NCBI GenBank assembly: GCA_030374765.1
Contig: JARGXX010000120.1
Coordinates: 124,001-188,000, forward strand
Length of the DNA: 64,000 nt
Direction: 5' to 3'
Source of the DNA: Agarophyton chilense
Taxonomy: Eukaryota > Rhodophyta > Florideophyceae > Gracilariales > Gracilariaceae
Below are positions 25,201 to 36,754 of this stretch, one piece after another. The position numbers and the translations under genes are program-made. Position 1 is the first letter of the stretch. Each line of letters begins with the position of its first letter. The notes under the pieces were generated by a model. It was not told where the DNA came from. It ran no database searches and saw only the letters and a program-made list of their open reading frames with translations.

Positions 25201-28200
25201 CATTTGCGGAGCTTCAGTGTTACTCCAGCGTCCTGTAGGATTGTTAGCATCTTCTTCACTTGGCGAAAGTGTTCCTTTACAGTCCGTGAGAAGATTATAA
25301 CGTCATCCAAATAGACCAGGGCGAACTTCAATTTGAATCTGGACAGTATAATGTCTATTATCCGTTGGAACGTGGCTGGTGCATTCTTCAAACCAAAGAG
25401 CATGCGAGTAAATCTGAACAGACCTTCATGGGTGGTAAAGGTTGTCAGCACTCTCGCGTTTTCGGCCGAAGGGATTTGCCAGTATCCAGAGTTAGCCTCC
25501 AATGTGGTAAATACGACAGCTTTGATTAAGGAATCCAGACAGTCGTCCATGCGGGGTATCGGGTATGAGTCCCTCTTGGTTACTGCGTTCAGCTTCCTGT
25601 AGTCGACACAGAACCTGACGGAGCCGTCTTTCTTCGCCACAAGGACAAGGGGACTTGCCCATTCGGATTGGTTTGGAGGCGCCAGCTCTTTGATTTGAGC
25701 TTTGTGCATCTTGTCCATCTGGTCGGCAACAATTTACCTACCTTTAAGACCGGTACGGTATGGGTGCTGGAACTGCGGTCTAGCATCATCCTGAAGGTCA
25801 ATGCGGTGTTTAGTGGCTTTGATTGTGCCCAATCTACCTGACCACATGGCCTGGTATTCCCCGAGGAGATCAAGTACCTGGGGCCCATAGGATTCGAATT
25901 CTTCGCCGATGGCGACCGTCCCCTCCCAAGAGTCGACGTCGCCGTAGGGAGTTAGCGTCGCCAGATTATCCATTTGGGCCTCCATAATGGCCACGAGCGC
26001 GGTTAGAGTGATACAAATCACTGTACCTTTAGATAATCGCACGGGTTTATCTTGGAAGTTGCTGATTGTGACCAAAAAGTGCCTGTTGGGGTGGATGTCC
26101 ATTAATCCATTGCCCATTAAGGTAAGGTGCTTCAGAACCGTTTTCGGGTGGTTCTGAATCGTTACGAGATCTTAAGACTGGGAATGGACCGATACAGCGA
26201 TTTGGGTCATCGGCGGTATCGCTATGGCCTTTGACAGGCGAACCTTATTGGACTTCTTGTTTTCGGAGACAACCGCCCGTTTGCGCTTTGCTTCTGGCCC
26301 TGGGGTTGAACCAGTTATGGAGATGGAAGGTGCGCGGTAAAACGCGACTTTCCTAAGGCCTGGATAACTGGCCTTGATGTATCGGTCGATAAAGGACGTC
26401 CCTAGGATTGCCTCGGCGCCCAAGTTAGGACATACAAGAAACCACGTGCGGACTTTGAATTGTCCTGCCTGGAGGTAAAGTGGTACTATCCCTTTATTGT
26501 CCATTGGTCTACAAGACGCATCGGTAATCCTTGGAGTTTTCCTTGCCTGAACGAAATCTTGCCAACCTAGTGGGAGCAGCTTAGGATGGACCAAGTTGGG
26601 ACCAGCGCCTGTGTAAAATACAGCTGTTGTCACTCGAGAGTTGTTGGAACGAAGTCCTACGGTTACTCGAACTTTATAGTTCTCTCTCCTAAGGATACAG
26701 ACGGGGTCGTTACTGTGTTTCAATTGTGGTTCATCCTGAGTGGTCCATTGTGGGTGGTTTGTATTGGGAGATGAGGAGCTCTTTGGCTGCTGACCGTCCA
26801 ATTGGTTGAGGCAGGGGCTTAAAGAGGGTGGATTTGCCTCGAGTCGTCCCTCTAGGAGTTTTCCGATGGGGTTTCCGTTTCTTCCTGAGGATAGGGTTCT
26901 TCCACGGGGTCATCCGTAGGATCTACAATGGAGTGGACCTGTGAGGCTTTGATCGGAGTGTCCGGAGGCGTGGCATAGCGTGAGCTTCCAGGGGTCCCTG
27001 TGGTTCGTTGCTGTGCCCTGCTATGCATTCCTTCGGATCTCCGGCTCCGGTAATTCTCTTTCCTTAGGGCTAGGAGGATTTTTCGTGCGTCCTCAGGCAG
27101 ATATCTCGTACAGTCACAAGGTTGGGTCAGTGACAGGCAGAGGAAGCAGGCCTTTAGGGAGCGAACAAGAACGTCCTTGCGTGGCGGAAAGGGAGAATAC
27201 TCGGGTGTGGGTGGTCCAGTGGTCGCTGTAGTTCCCTGGGAGGTGTATGATGGGGGCTTTGACGGAGAAGCACTGAAATTGACCACGAGGACATCTCCCA
27301 AATCGGCGTGAATGAGTGATGCATCCATGTCCGATTCCGTGGAGCTAAACAAATGGGCTTGGTTGGGTTTACGCAATGGAGTTGCGTGTCCTCTGGATAT
27401 ATCAGCGTTGCGCCTGGAGGTCCTGTAGGTTTTGCCATATCCCACGGCGTAGGTGACGAGCCTTCGGAAGGAGTATTGTGGGTTTTCTGTGTGGTAAGTG
27501 CGCACTTGTGTCCGAATGGCAGGGAGCAATCCCGTGATGAAGTGGCGTTTAAGCCGTCCTTCGGAGAACACGTTTCCACATCGGTAAGCCCTCTTCCATA
27601 GGTGGTCTTCGAAAGCCGATTCGGTCATGTTGGAGCTCTGCCTAAAGGATGTTACTTCCTGGTGGGCCTCCATTATAACATCATCCGTGGCGTATGTTTC
27701 CAAGAGGTAATGAATAAACTGAGGGTATGACCTGAGGAGCTCACGGTCTTGAGCATCCACGAGGTCAGTTGTGCCAGATATATTCGAAACACTCGGTCAC
27801 GCGCCTATCCTGTAAGGAAGAATTGGAAAAGGTACAGAGTGGCGGCCTCGTGGACACCGTTCTGATCGCAGGCCGTACGGAACAAGCTGAGAATCCTAAG
27901 GACAGCAATGTGATTGGAACCCGAGAACTTGTCCGTAATGGTTAGTTGCATCCGTTTGGCCCATTTGGCGACTCTGCGAGCCACCGAACCAGAATATTTC
28001 GAGGACCTGTCGGCCAGCCGGTAATTCCGGTAGTCTAGAACCTTAAGGAAAAGTTCGTTTGTGGTTGTCAGTGGTTGGAGGCCTCGAGTGGCAGCCTCAT
28101 CAACTTCTGAGTCGGTCGTTTCGGTCGAGGCCGATTCGGAATCACTCGTGTCCGAATGGTATCTTCTCTTGCTTCTTCTGTTCTTCTTTCCCCTACGGTT

Positions 28201-29167
28201 GCTTCTTTTCTTTCCAGCGGAATAGGGACCTAAAGGATCGATCTCTCTATCTGATCCGATGGAGCCCTGAGGTCGCTGTACCTCATATAATGCGTCGGGT
28301 GGGGAAAGCGGTCTCTCTTCTAGACGCGGAGCTTATCTTCTGCTCCTCGCTTTTCCTTCCATTGGATTCTCCTGATGGGGAACCTGTCTCTCATCTTGAC
28401 GCGGAGCTTCTCTTCTCATCCTGGATTGGCCCACCTTGGGGTTTTCCAGATGGTATTCTCGGCGAGGGGCGGATGACGCCGCCACTCCTGGGGGTTCGGC
28501 AGGGGGTTGCCATATGGAAACCGGATGGTTGATTTGTGGTGGGGTGGTCTAAGGGACGAAATTGCCTGCCTGGCGGGTGACGGCTCCTTGAACGGCCTGT
28601 AGGAGGGAGTCTATGAATAAGTCAGACTCCAACACCTTAGGGACGATTCGCGCGATGAGGTAATCCATATGGTCAGCGATTGCCGTAGCGAGTCGCACGT
28701 CCATAATGGAATCCACGTGGGTTGAGCACAGCTCACGGAGACAGGGCCAGAGAAGGTCGGAAAGACCTGCAAGCAGGTTTTCTCGAATTCCGTCGGTCTG
28801 GGGGGTTTCTTCTTGAGGTGTCCCTGGCGTAAAGGTGGCCCTGGTGAGACGTTCTCCTAAACGCGCTGCTACCGTGGGTTTTCGGCGAATCCTTTCAGGG
28901 TTATCCAGTGGGGTCAGTACTTCTTGCGGCTGGCTCCTCGCGCTCCTACGGTCGCTAGCGGTACCAAAATGAGGGTCAGGTGACATCGCCGGCGTTGTAG
29001 TTGCACTTCTTCCTGTCGTAGGAGTCCTATGGTCGGGTCGGTTGGGTGTGTTTCCTGCATTCATAATCGAGGTTGCTTCTGTACTTCTGGTCCGTTGGGG
29101 AATTAAACCAAATGTTAGAATCCGGATTCTTCTTCGTCCTAGTGGTCCGTTCAATTATTCCAAAGGT

Positions 29168-29185
29168 TTCTAAACCGGGAGACCA
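29168..29185 (-). promoter_or_regulatory. Primer-binding site of C2
   Basis: Read on -, TGGTCTCCCGG begins 3 nt after the 5' LTR end. TGG pairs with a tRNA CCA tail and the rest would pair with an acceptor strand ending CGGGAGA. Element B has the same ten bases at the same spacing. I did not assign the tRNA. Confidence 0.65.
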
Positions 29186-29188
29186 AAA

Positions 29189-29635
29189 TGTAACGCAATG
29201 ACGGGTTTAAGTCGGCGTACGGGTCTCGACCGGTGGTAGCGTGGTAGAGAGGTCCTAAGGTTCGAATCCTTGACGGCGGCACTCCCAGAGTACTTGTTGC
29301 AATGGGCTGGCGTTTACTGCGTAGTCCTCCAGGTTGGAGCTACGGAAACGATGGCTTGAAGACCAAAGGGTGGAAGTAATATACCAAAGGGGGTTATTTA
29401 GTATCCTAACGGTGCCTACCGTACTCTAAGGGAGAAGCGTCACTCGAGCCAAGTAATTAGTACTGGCGAGGCGCTGGGATCTCCCTGGCACTGTAGTGTT
29501 AATATATTACACTAATAAAAACAAATTAATAGTCTACATGAATCCACCTGAGGTCGACCCGTTAACATGTCATCTGCAAGATCCTTCAGGGCCTGGCAGC
29601 TAAGAGGGCTCAACTACTATCATCGCTCCTTCACA
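29189..29635 (-). repeat. 5' LTR of C2 (447 bp)
   Basis: Direct partner of 19,306-19,752, with about 34 differences or small gaps in 447 bp by eye. It contains a D-arm-like GGTGGTAGCGTGGTAGAG (29,232-29,249) and GGTTCGAATCC (29,259-29,269) on +. It is followed by the CACAT target duplication and then the right part of the copia-like element. Confidence 0.9.
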
Positions 29636-32600
29636 CACATAACATTCTTCTCGAACTACTTTGAGAGGGTTTCGAAGGCGAAGATCTCTGACGGAAAAGT
29701 TGCAAAGAAGCTTGCATCAAAGCTCCATGGCTACACTTACTTGACCTTCGACGATATGGCCGAGATTTGTCGCCGCGCTGGAGCGCTCACGCCCGCCTTG
29801 AAACTGGCATTGAAAGTTGCTCTTGAAAATTGCTTTGGATGTAAAAGTACTGGACGCTCTCTAGCAAATCGGAAGACTTCTTTCCGAAGGCTTCTGATAT
29901 CTTTCAATCATCTTGTCCAGGTTGGCTTCATGTTCATCATAAGATGGACAATACATACATATTTCATATGATGGATTTGTCATCAGGGTTTTCAGTAATC
30001 ACTTTCATGACCTCAAGGGAAATGGAACCCGTGATGACCACCTTTGAACGAGAGCGGATCAATGTGAAGGGGTCCCCTGCAGTGGTCTCTGCAGACCTGG
30101 AGTTCGAGAACTTTATATTCCGCCGACTACTTGGGGCTCATTCAATCTCGTTCAAGCCTCGTCCCGCACGTCTCCATAATAAAATTGGCGTCGTGAAATC
30201 GAAGAATAGTGTAGTCCGGTTGTTTGCGCTTCGACTTTTGCAGGACGCAAAATATTTCTCGGTCGTTCGAAATACGGACTACAACTTCTAAGATATATTA
30301 ACTCGCGCGACGTACCTCAGTAACATCTTATACGGGGGTAAGAAGCTAAGTAAATTTGAAATCGCAAGCGGTTATACGCCTTCGATTCTTGGACTCCCGC
30401 AGAAACAAGTTTCTTTAGATCTCATCAAAGCTTTCCAGGAACAAGTCTCTCGCAAGACTATTCAATCGCTTCAAGTAACTTGAAATTTTCCCACTATACC
30501 AGAGTCGCAGTGTCGCTGCGGCACTCCTGTATATTTCTTTAAGAAGGGACCGAAAACGGGACTGTGCATGTTGGGTTACGTTCGAAAAGCCAAACAACAT
30601 TCGGTTTTGCTTTCGTCAAGCAATGATCTCCGTGGGCCTCTAATCCAATCGGCCTATGAAGATATTAGGCCAGTACCAAAGTCATCACTTTTGTTCGAGC
30701 TCAACCAAATGAGACATCGGTACCCACTGTCTTATTCAATAAAGGAGGAAGACAGCCTGTAAGAGAAAAGTGATTGCGAAGAAAACCAGCAAACTGTTGA
30801 AGACGGCCTCGATGCAGGCGGATTCGTACCACATGTTACACCAGAAGATTCTTTCGTTGATAAGCATGGAAGCCTAAGATTTATCCTTGACTTTGAATCC
30901 CCGCTTCGGTCGTCTCACCCTTCCGTGATAACCCTCATTTCAGGAGGAAAAGCCAAGGCTCTCGACGATCCTAGCAAGGATATTGGTTTGCATTCAAATC
31001 CGCCCCGGCCGAAAAAAGATATTGGAGAGACACCGATTGTGACTCCAAACATCCCAATATCTTTGTAAAGTGCTGAACAGACCATTCTTCGTCAGACCAA
31101 AAAGGTAGTTGTCGACGATAAGGGGTCCTAATATTGCGTTCAGTTCCTTTCGCAGTGAATCATTGACAAAGTTATCGCAAAAGAAAAAGGAGTCTACGAA
31201 GGTTGTTATGAGGAACTTGAAGATCATTCCTCCCTTGTGATGCAAACCTCCTTTACTTTCACCATTTATTTCGTGTAAAAAGTGATGGAGAAAAAGGGAA
31301 ACGTCGGCTGAAGTGCAGACTGGTGCCTAATAGAAACCGAGATAGCTACAAAGAATCGATCCGGAAGGACTCGTCGTCTGCACAGTTCCCCATTATTCGA
31401 CTGGTTCTATCGATAGCCGCCATCTTCTAGTATTTCCTGGCCACCATCGATATCAAAGGTGCCTATCTCCAGAGAGAGAAACTGTACAGAGATATTTACA
31501 TGCATCTTCCGAGGGGTGAGGCGCCGAGAGGTGTGGTTCGGAAGGTACTAGTTCCTACTTCTAGTCTTGTGGATGTCGGAATACTTTGGAAATTGACGCC
31601 CGAGAAGTGAATTTTTCAAAAAACAGTTCCACGAAGTGCCAGGTTTGCCTCAAATCTTCTTGCTACACACGAAGAACGACACTATTGAGCTGGTGCTCGC
31701 CAAAATTATGGGTGACATTCTTATTGCCGGTACGAGGAACTCCGTCAATTGGAACTATGAAGAGTTATCTTTTCGATTTGATGTTGGAAAACTTGAATGT
31801 GGACCACAGCTCATATTCAACTGAATTGGTATCACCTTCCATCCAGATGGCTCGGTTTCAGCGAGCATGGCCATTGTATGGGAACCATTCATCCACTTGA
31901 TATCACTCGAGCTCGCTGGAAACATTCCAATGACCTATGCACCGCTGATGAACGGTCATCCTTCCTCAGATTGACGGGAGTACTCAACTACCTTGGTCAT
32001 GGAGTACTTCGACATGCAATGTTTGCGGAAAGATATTTGCAGCAAATTGTTTGAATTCCCCGAGTTTCCGATTTAATGTTGGCGAACTCAGTGTTGGAAG
32101 AGTTGAAAACTATTACCCCAGTCATAGACTACGCTCATCCACCCAGCCTCGATAAGCCCCCCCTTCTCTGACGCAAGCCAAGGAAAAATGTCTTACGGTC
32201 AGACAGGATACATATCCCGAAGGTTCCTGCCAGTGGGGGGTGTAGCGGCTGTGTAACATGCGCTTGACTGGTCGAGTTCGAAGCAAGCACGTGTGTCCTT
32301 CAGTGCCATGGGCGCCGAGATTCTAGCTGCTGCATTACCTGCCGATCGAGGTGCTCTTTTCACTTCGTGCATCAAAAAGGTGTACGGTTCTAAGTCAGAC
32401 CTTCCGTTCATTTTAGCCGTTAATTCCGGTGGGCTTTTCTTTACCATCACAACGCTACACAAAGGAAGAGACTATCGTCTACGTCCTACTGTGACACGAC
32501 TCAAGGACTCATTCGAAGCCGGCGAAATATCTCTACTACAGTGGATAAGAGGAACTGGAAATCTAGCTGATGCCTTGAGTAAACGCAACTTGGTCATGTG

Positions 32601-32640
32601 TAGGAGACCTCACGAAGTACTAGTATCGTGTCATTTATAA

Positions 32641-34599
32641 CAAGATGTATTTAATAACACCAAACGGATGTCTGAATTCATACACTAGGACTATTTGGAG
32701 CTCTGCTTGCGCTCTTTATGCATTTAGCCGACTTATTCTTGTTTTCTTTCCTTCCTAACTTGACCTCGTTCAGCTTCCTCATTTCAAGTATGCGTTGGAA
32801 CTCTCGAGGATTACCGACGCAGCACTTCGGGGATTCTTCACAAAAACGCAATGGAAACTGCTCCACGGCATCGAGGACCTGTCGGCGATCAACGTCTACT
32901 CATATGACGTGATCTACATTCAAGGCCAGTAGTCGCAGTAAGAATTCTTCGGACGTTTGCATAAGAAACCAACCTACCCCCTAGTGGTGCTTATCCACAT
33001 CAAAGTGAACTCGCTCCAAGATTATGCGCTTGGTTTTCTCGTTCACCCAACCTATCGCTCTGCTGAAGGATATTGTGTGCGGTAGCTTTGGACTTTGAAC
33101 AATGTTTTCAGCATAATGTTCATCGATTACGCGCGAGATACAATTTGCAAGTGAAGCTTGCAAGCACATATTGTTAGTACGGCACAAAAGCATGCGCCCC
33201 TCTTTCAATTCATAACGCACGGAGTGAGAAGTACGAGACCGAGAGCAAGGACTGGAAACACGAACTGCAACACACGGATATCGAACGCAATAATGATCTA
33301 GCGCATCCAACACATTCGTATTCCGAATAACATGTATGCACTTCGAATCAGTCAGTGTGTCAATTTCCAAGTTATATTGAATTTCTCTGTTTCATATCCC
33401 TTAGTCTCCAAAAGCGTTCACTTAAAAGCCGTCGCCGGTGAGCGACTGGAACTGGATTGGATGCCAGTCGTAACTCTCCTCATCATGGTTCTGGGCGTAG
33501 TACTGGAGCCCACCACAGAAAAGCACACTGTTCCTTCCCCGTAGCATCGTTTCCGTACGGATGAAAATCACGACGTCAACTCCCGACTCTTAAAAATCAA
33601 GTTCTATCTTCGTTCTTCGTACAGACCGTACCGATTAGCGGTAAAATGGTCAATCAGAGGATTTGGACGTTTACGTAAGCATCTTAAGACAGCTATATTC
33701 CCAAGACTGGCGAGCTGGGGTATGCAAACATGTATACTATCTCAATCGACGTGCTCGAGAATATACCTTTCGCGCCCACCAGTGTCTGCTCTACTAATCT
33801 GTAGAACCTTCTCCATGTTTCACTTCTTTAAAAGGCCTTCAATGGGGATGTAAGTACCGGTTTGAAGAATAACTGGCCTTCAAACGATTAATCCCCACCT
33901 TGTGTTGTACAAAACCTCCACGTTGATCCATCCTAGTCGTAGGAACATGAAACTGATTGTTAGAACCTGTTGCCTGATCATGGTGTCTCTTCATCGTATA
34001 GCAATAATATACGAAATCTCTTTGTCATGAAGCATATTCCTTCAATGTCGCATAGTGAGACCTCTTCACTAGTTTTCTTTGCAGCGGAGGTACTCCACCA
34101 TGCTAGGTGGGATACTAATCCCCGTTTCTCCACGGATACCGAGACAGATCGTGAGTACCTTGCGCCGTTGTTATAGGCTTTACTTGGCAATAGTTTGTCA
34201 TCTTCTAACTCCTTATTCGGGCAGTGCCGCCGGATGGTTTTGAAAATATACGAGTCTCGCTGTCGTCTTGGAAGTCTTGCGCTCTTCGAAGTTACTGAGC
34301 GCTATTTTCGGTTAAACGCTTGAGTTCTCAACGAAAAAAAAATGAGGTACCCAACGCTGCCGTCTTGCTAATCTGTGGGTTGGAAATTGAGTTTTTTATT
34401 TCTCAAAGCCTTTAACGATATTCTGATCTAGAAACTCTTCAATTTTTAAATAGAACGAACAAAGAGACCGCAGTAGAGACGTGAAGCAGTTAAAGAGCGC
34501 ATGGTTGACGTTGGGAAGCGCGGCGCGGCAATAGCGCTCGTGGCGAGCATTCGGCTTGGCAGCGATCGTTGTGATGTTTTGACAACCACGGTCGGCGGC
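32641..34599. other. Copia-like element 3' region, no recognised gene
   Basis: About 2 kb lies between the RNase H end and the 3' LTR remnant. The longest frames (for example 32,981-33,370 on -) have no ATG start and no recognised domain. It probably belongs to the copia-like element or to later insertions; I see no repeat pair that proves this. Confidence 0.35.
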
Positions 34600-34774
34600 A
34601 AAAAAGCTGTGGAACTTAAAATCGACAATGTGCAAAACGTGTAACAACAAGGAGTGCTGTTAGACATTGGCCGCTCTGTACTGACAAAGAGGTACTTTGT
34701 ACCGCTCTCTGATTTCGCACGCGCTCTACAATACTTCAACTGCGCAACGCTGTCCTTACAACTACGATAAGGCT
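34600..34774 (+). repeat. 3' LTR remnant of the copia-like element
   Basis: Direct, diverged copy of 17,264-17,466. Shared blocks in order are TGTGGAAC-TAAAATCGA, AACA, a GGTACTT-G block, TGATTTCGCACGCGCTCTAC and TACAACTACGATA. The position after RNase H fits the 3' LTR. Confidence 0.6.
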
Positions 34775-34775
34775 A

Positions 34776-36462
34776 TGGAGTTATATCATTAATTGAGAAA
34801 TGAAGTAAAATGGTTTTTGTCGGATAGTCGGAATATTTAAATTTAGGTGCAATAAATTAACACTTTAATTCAGTTTTCTGAGGACATTTTTATACCAGAA
34901 ACCGCTCTTAAAGTACTAACATGGAGCTTACACTGAAGTCAAAGGTATGAAGTTTATTTTGAAAATGGGAAATGGGTTTTGGTCTAGGATTGGTTTCCAG
35001 GGAGTGGGGGCGAGCTGGCCGGGACTTACTGTTTATTGGTAAAGTCGCTTGGATGCCATCACGTGGTAGTTCAGAACACAATAACTTCGAATTAAAATTT
35101 GAAAATTGTTGTCAATATTTTTTACTTTGTCAATATTTTAGTTGGAATGCTAAGCGTTAATAATACGAGCGTAGCGAGCTGTCATTAAAACCAACGAGAG
35201 GAAATGCTCTACCAGAACCATTCATCTGGTAGGTCGATGAGCTTGGTCTGTAGTACACAGCGGAAGTTTGCGTCGCTTGTATAGCGTTTACATTCCGTCC
35301 GTTCATGCATTTGTTGCGACTACACTACATAAGCTATTTCAATAACAACCCCACGACAGATTACCTGTCATAATATGTGGATTGAGGGGCACGATAACGC
35401 TTGGATGCTGTTTTTTTGGCGTTGACAGGGAGTGACCATATTGGTGCCAAGTCTAGCGTGCTCTATTCATTGAAACAAAACATTGTGCGTTCCTACAAAC
35501 ACATCAACTGTAGCAGTATTGCAGACGAAAGCTATGGTGCTCCGTACCAAAACATTCGTGAAGATATTTCTTTTCTCAAGCTTCAAAAAGTCAGCGCCGT
35601 TGTAATGGACAAGCTCTCAACCCATAGGGCATGCGATGCTAGCGATTCCCAAGATACTAAGATTAAGACCTCCCCAACAGATGCCAGAAGAACCAACAGA
35701 GACATACTCCAAGACGTACAGGAGCGCGGGTTGCAGCTTGGGTCGTCCGGTAAATCCGATCGGTGAACAAAGGGTTGTTGCATGTACAGGAATCGAATGG
35801 CTCCTTGATTGCTTAGGGCAAGAAAAGTCAGTCTAGGTCAGGTACGGTTGATGCGCAAAGGGACTCGTGTGCGTTGTGAGATGGGTTTTGGATCTGTATG
35901 TTTTCGGCATATGTGTTCGTGAGATTGGCAAGCGCAGCTCATGCATCTCCAGGACAAGAAGAACAGATTGTCTCTCGATAAGAACCCAAGAACATGGGTT
36001 GGTACAGCATTATCCGCTGAGCATGTGTTCATAAGACGGAAGGACACGTAAAAGGAACGCAACTATACAAGACTCAGCGCCTCAATAGCGATATTGTGCT
36101 TGATGAGAGGGAGAAAAAGATAGTGGGGCCTCCAAACACGCCCCTGACAATCGCGGCTGGAGGCCACAAGCGCGCGCCGCTCGCCACCACGTCGTCTGCA
36201 CCAACCATTCCACCTGCACAGTGGCAGTTGATTTTCACGAAGAGCGCGGGAGGCTGTGGCGGGCGGTTCGTCGCCCCGCACGCAGCGTCAGCGAGAGTCA
36301 CGGCGACTGCAATTCGCTCGGCAACGTTGAATAAAAAAAGGAGCCAAATTCGGTGCGTACGGACGCCTTGTGCGGTCGCAGGCGCGTGCCTCTCATCATC
36401 AGCCCAACTCGCACGCGCAAGCGCACGTCCAACGCACGTCTCTCGTCGCGCAGCCAAGCGCC
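34776..36462. other. Spacer upstream of the host gene island, no recognised gene
   Basis: A/T-rich up to about 35.4 kb, then of mixed composition. One open frame at 35,401-35,766 (+) lacks an ATG start and a known domain. From about 36.1 kb the sequence becomes GC-rich and CpG-rich, as expected for the upstream region of the IWS1 gene. Confidence 0.4.
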
Positions 36463-36469
36463 TATAAAA
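36463..36469 (+). promoter_or_regulatory. TATA-box candidate for IWS1
   Basis: TATAAAA in a GC-rich setting about 290 bp before the chosen ATG, followed by a strongly pyrimidine-rich stretch (about 36,480-36,750). Position and isolation make it a plausible core promoter. No transcript evidence is available. Confidence 0.4.
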
Positions 36470-36754
36470 CCTGCGCACCGCACCGCACCGCTATCATTCC
36501 ACGCTTCCTTCTCCACCCCTCCCCCAACCTGCGCCTCTTCACTCTCCCCCACCACCTCTCCCCCGCCTCCTCTCCCCCTACCCCCCTTCGCCGCAGCCCG
36601 CTTTTCCCTTCCCTCGCCAGCCAGGCGTGCCAGGTGTTTCCTCGCTCTTCGCTGCAGTTTGCGGAACCACCCCCCGTTCCCTCCGTCAATCCGCCGCTCG
36701 ACTTTCGTCCTCCTTTCGTCTCCGCACCGCCAGCCAAACTACCTTGCAGTCGCC

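Larger units (their letters stand above)
19358..27443 (-). repeat. Right arm of 8.1 kb near-identical inverted repeat
   Basis: This is the mirror of 8703-16,798. It covers most of the 3' LTR, the antisense ORF, all of pol and the 3' part of gag of C2. The sharp drop in identity at both edges is the basis for the conversion finding. Confidence 0.85.
19306..29635 (-). mobile_element. Chromodomain Ty3/gypsy element, copy C2, both LTRs present
   Basis: A 10,330 bp insertion with 447 bp LTRs at both ends, TG...CA termini on each, and near-matching target duplications CCCAT (19,301-19,305) and CACAT (29,636-29,640). Read on -, the order is 5' LTR, primer site, gag (about 29.15-26.85 kb), retropepsin (26.7-26.17 kb), RT-RNase H (25.72-24.55 kb), integrase (24.1-23.06 kb), chromodomain (about 22.8-22.68 kb), antisense ORF, polypurine tract, 3' LTR. 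It is the same family as C1. It is whole in layout but broken, with about seven breaks. Its two LTRs differ by roughly 7-8%. That cannot be read directly as an age, because the 3' LTR lies within the tract shared with C1. Confidence 0.92.
17260..34775 (+). mobile_element. Ty1/copia-like LTR element, decayed and split by C2
   Basis: Left part, to 19,305: LTR remnant, gag (about 17.46-18.79 kb) with a Lys-rich stretch and a zinc-knuckle-like CFECGSKTHLRGDKEC near 18.63-18.68 kb, then a region to 19.3 kb where protease is expected. Right part, from 29,636: integrase region (about 29.8-30.3 kb), linker, reverse transcriptase (about 31.4-32.05 kb; FLATIDIKGAYLQ, MGDILIAGT) and RNase H ending near 32.64 kb (GNLADALSK). 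Integrase before RT is the Ty1/copia order. The 10.33 kb C2 element separates the halves. The element is heavily broken (well over ten breaks) and old; its LTR remnants are only about 75-80% alike by eye. Net length without C2 is about 7.2 kb. Confidence 0.75.

Noticed and set aside
32981-33370. 129-codon frame on - after the copia-like RNase H
   Set aside because: No ATG start and no recognised domain; it lies in the element's decayed 3' region.
35401-35766. 121-codon frame on +
   Set aside because: It begins without an ATG and shows no domain; its composition is not distinctive.
36353-36754. N-terminal extension of IWS1 upstream of 36,755
   Set aside because: The frame is open, but it is Ser/Pro-rich, pyrimidine-tract derived, contains the TATA candidate and is followed by a well-placed ATG with a typical IWS1 start.
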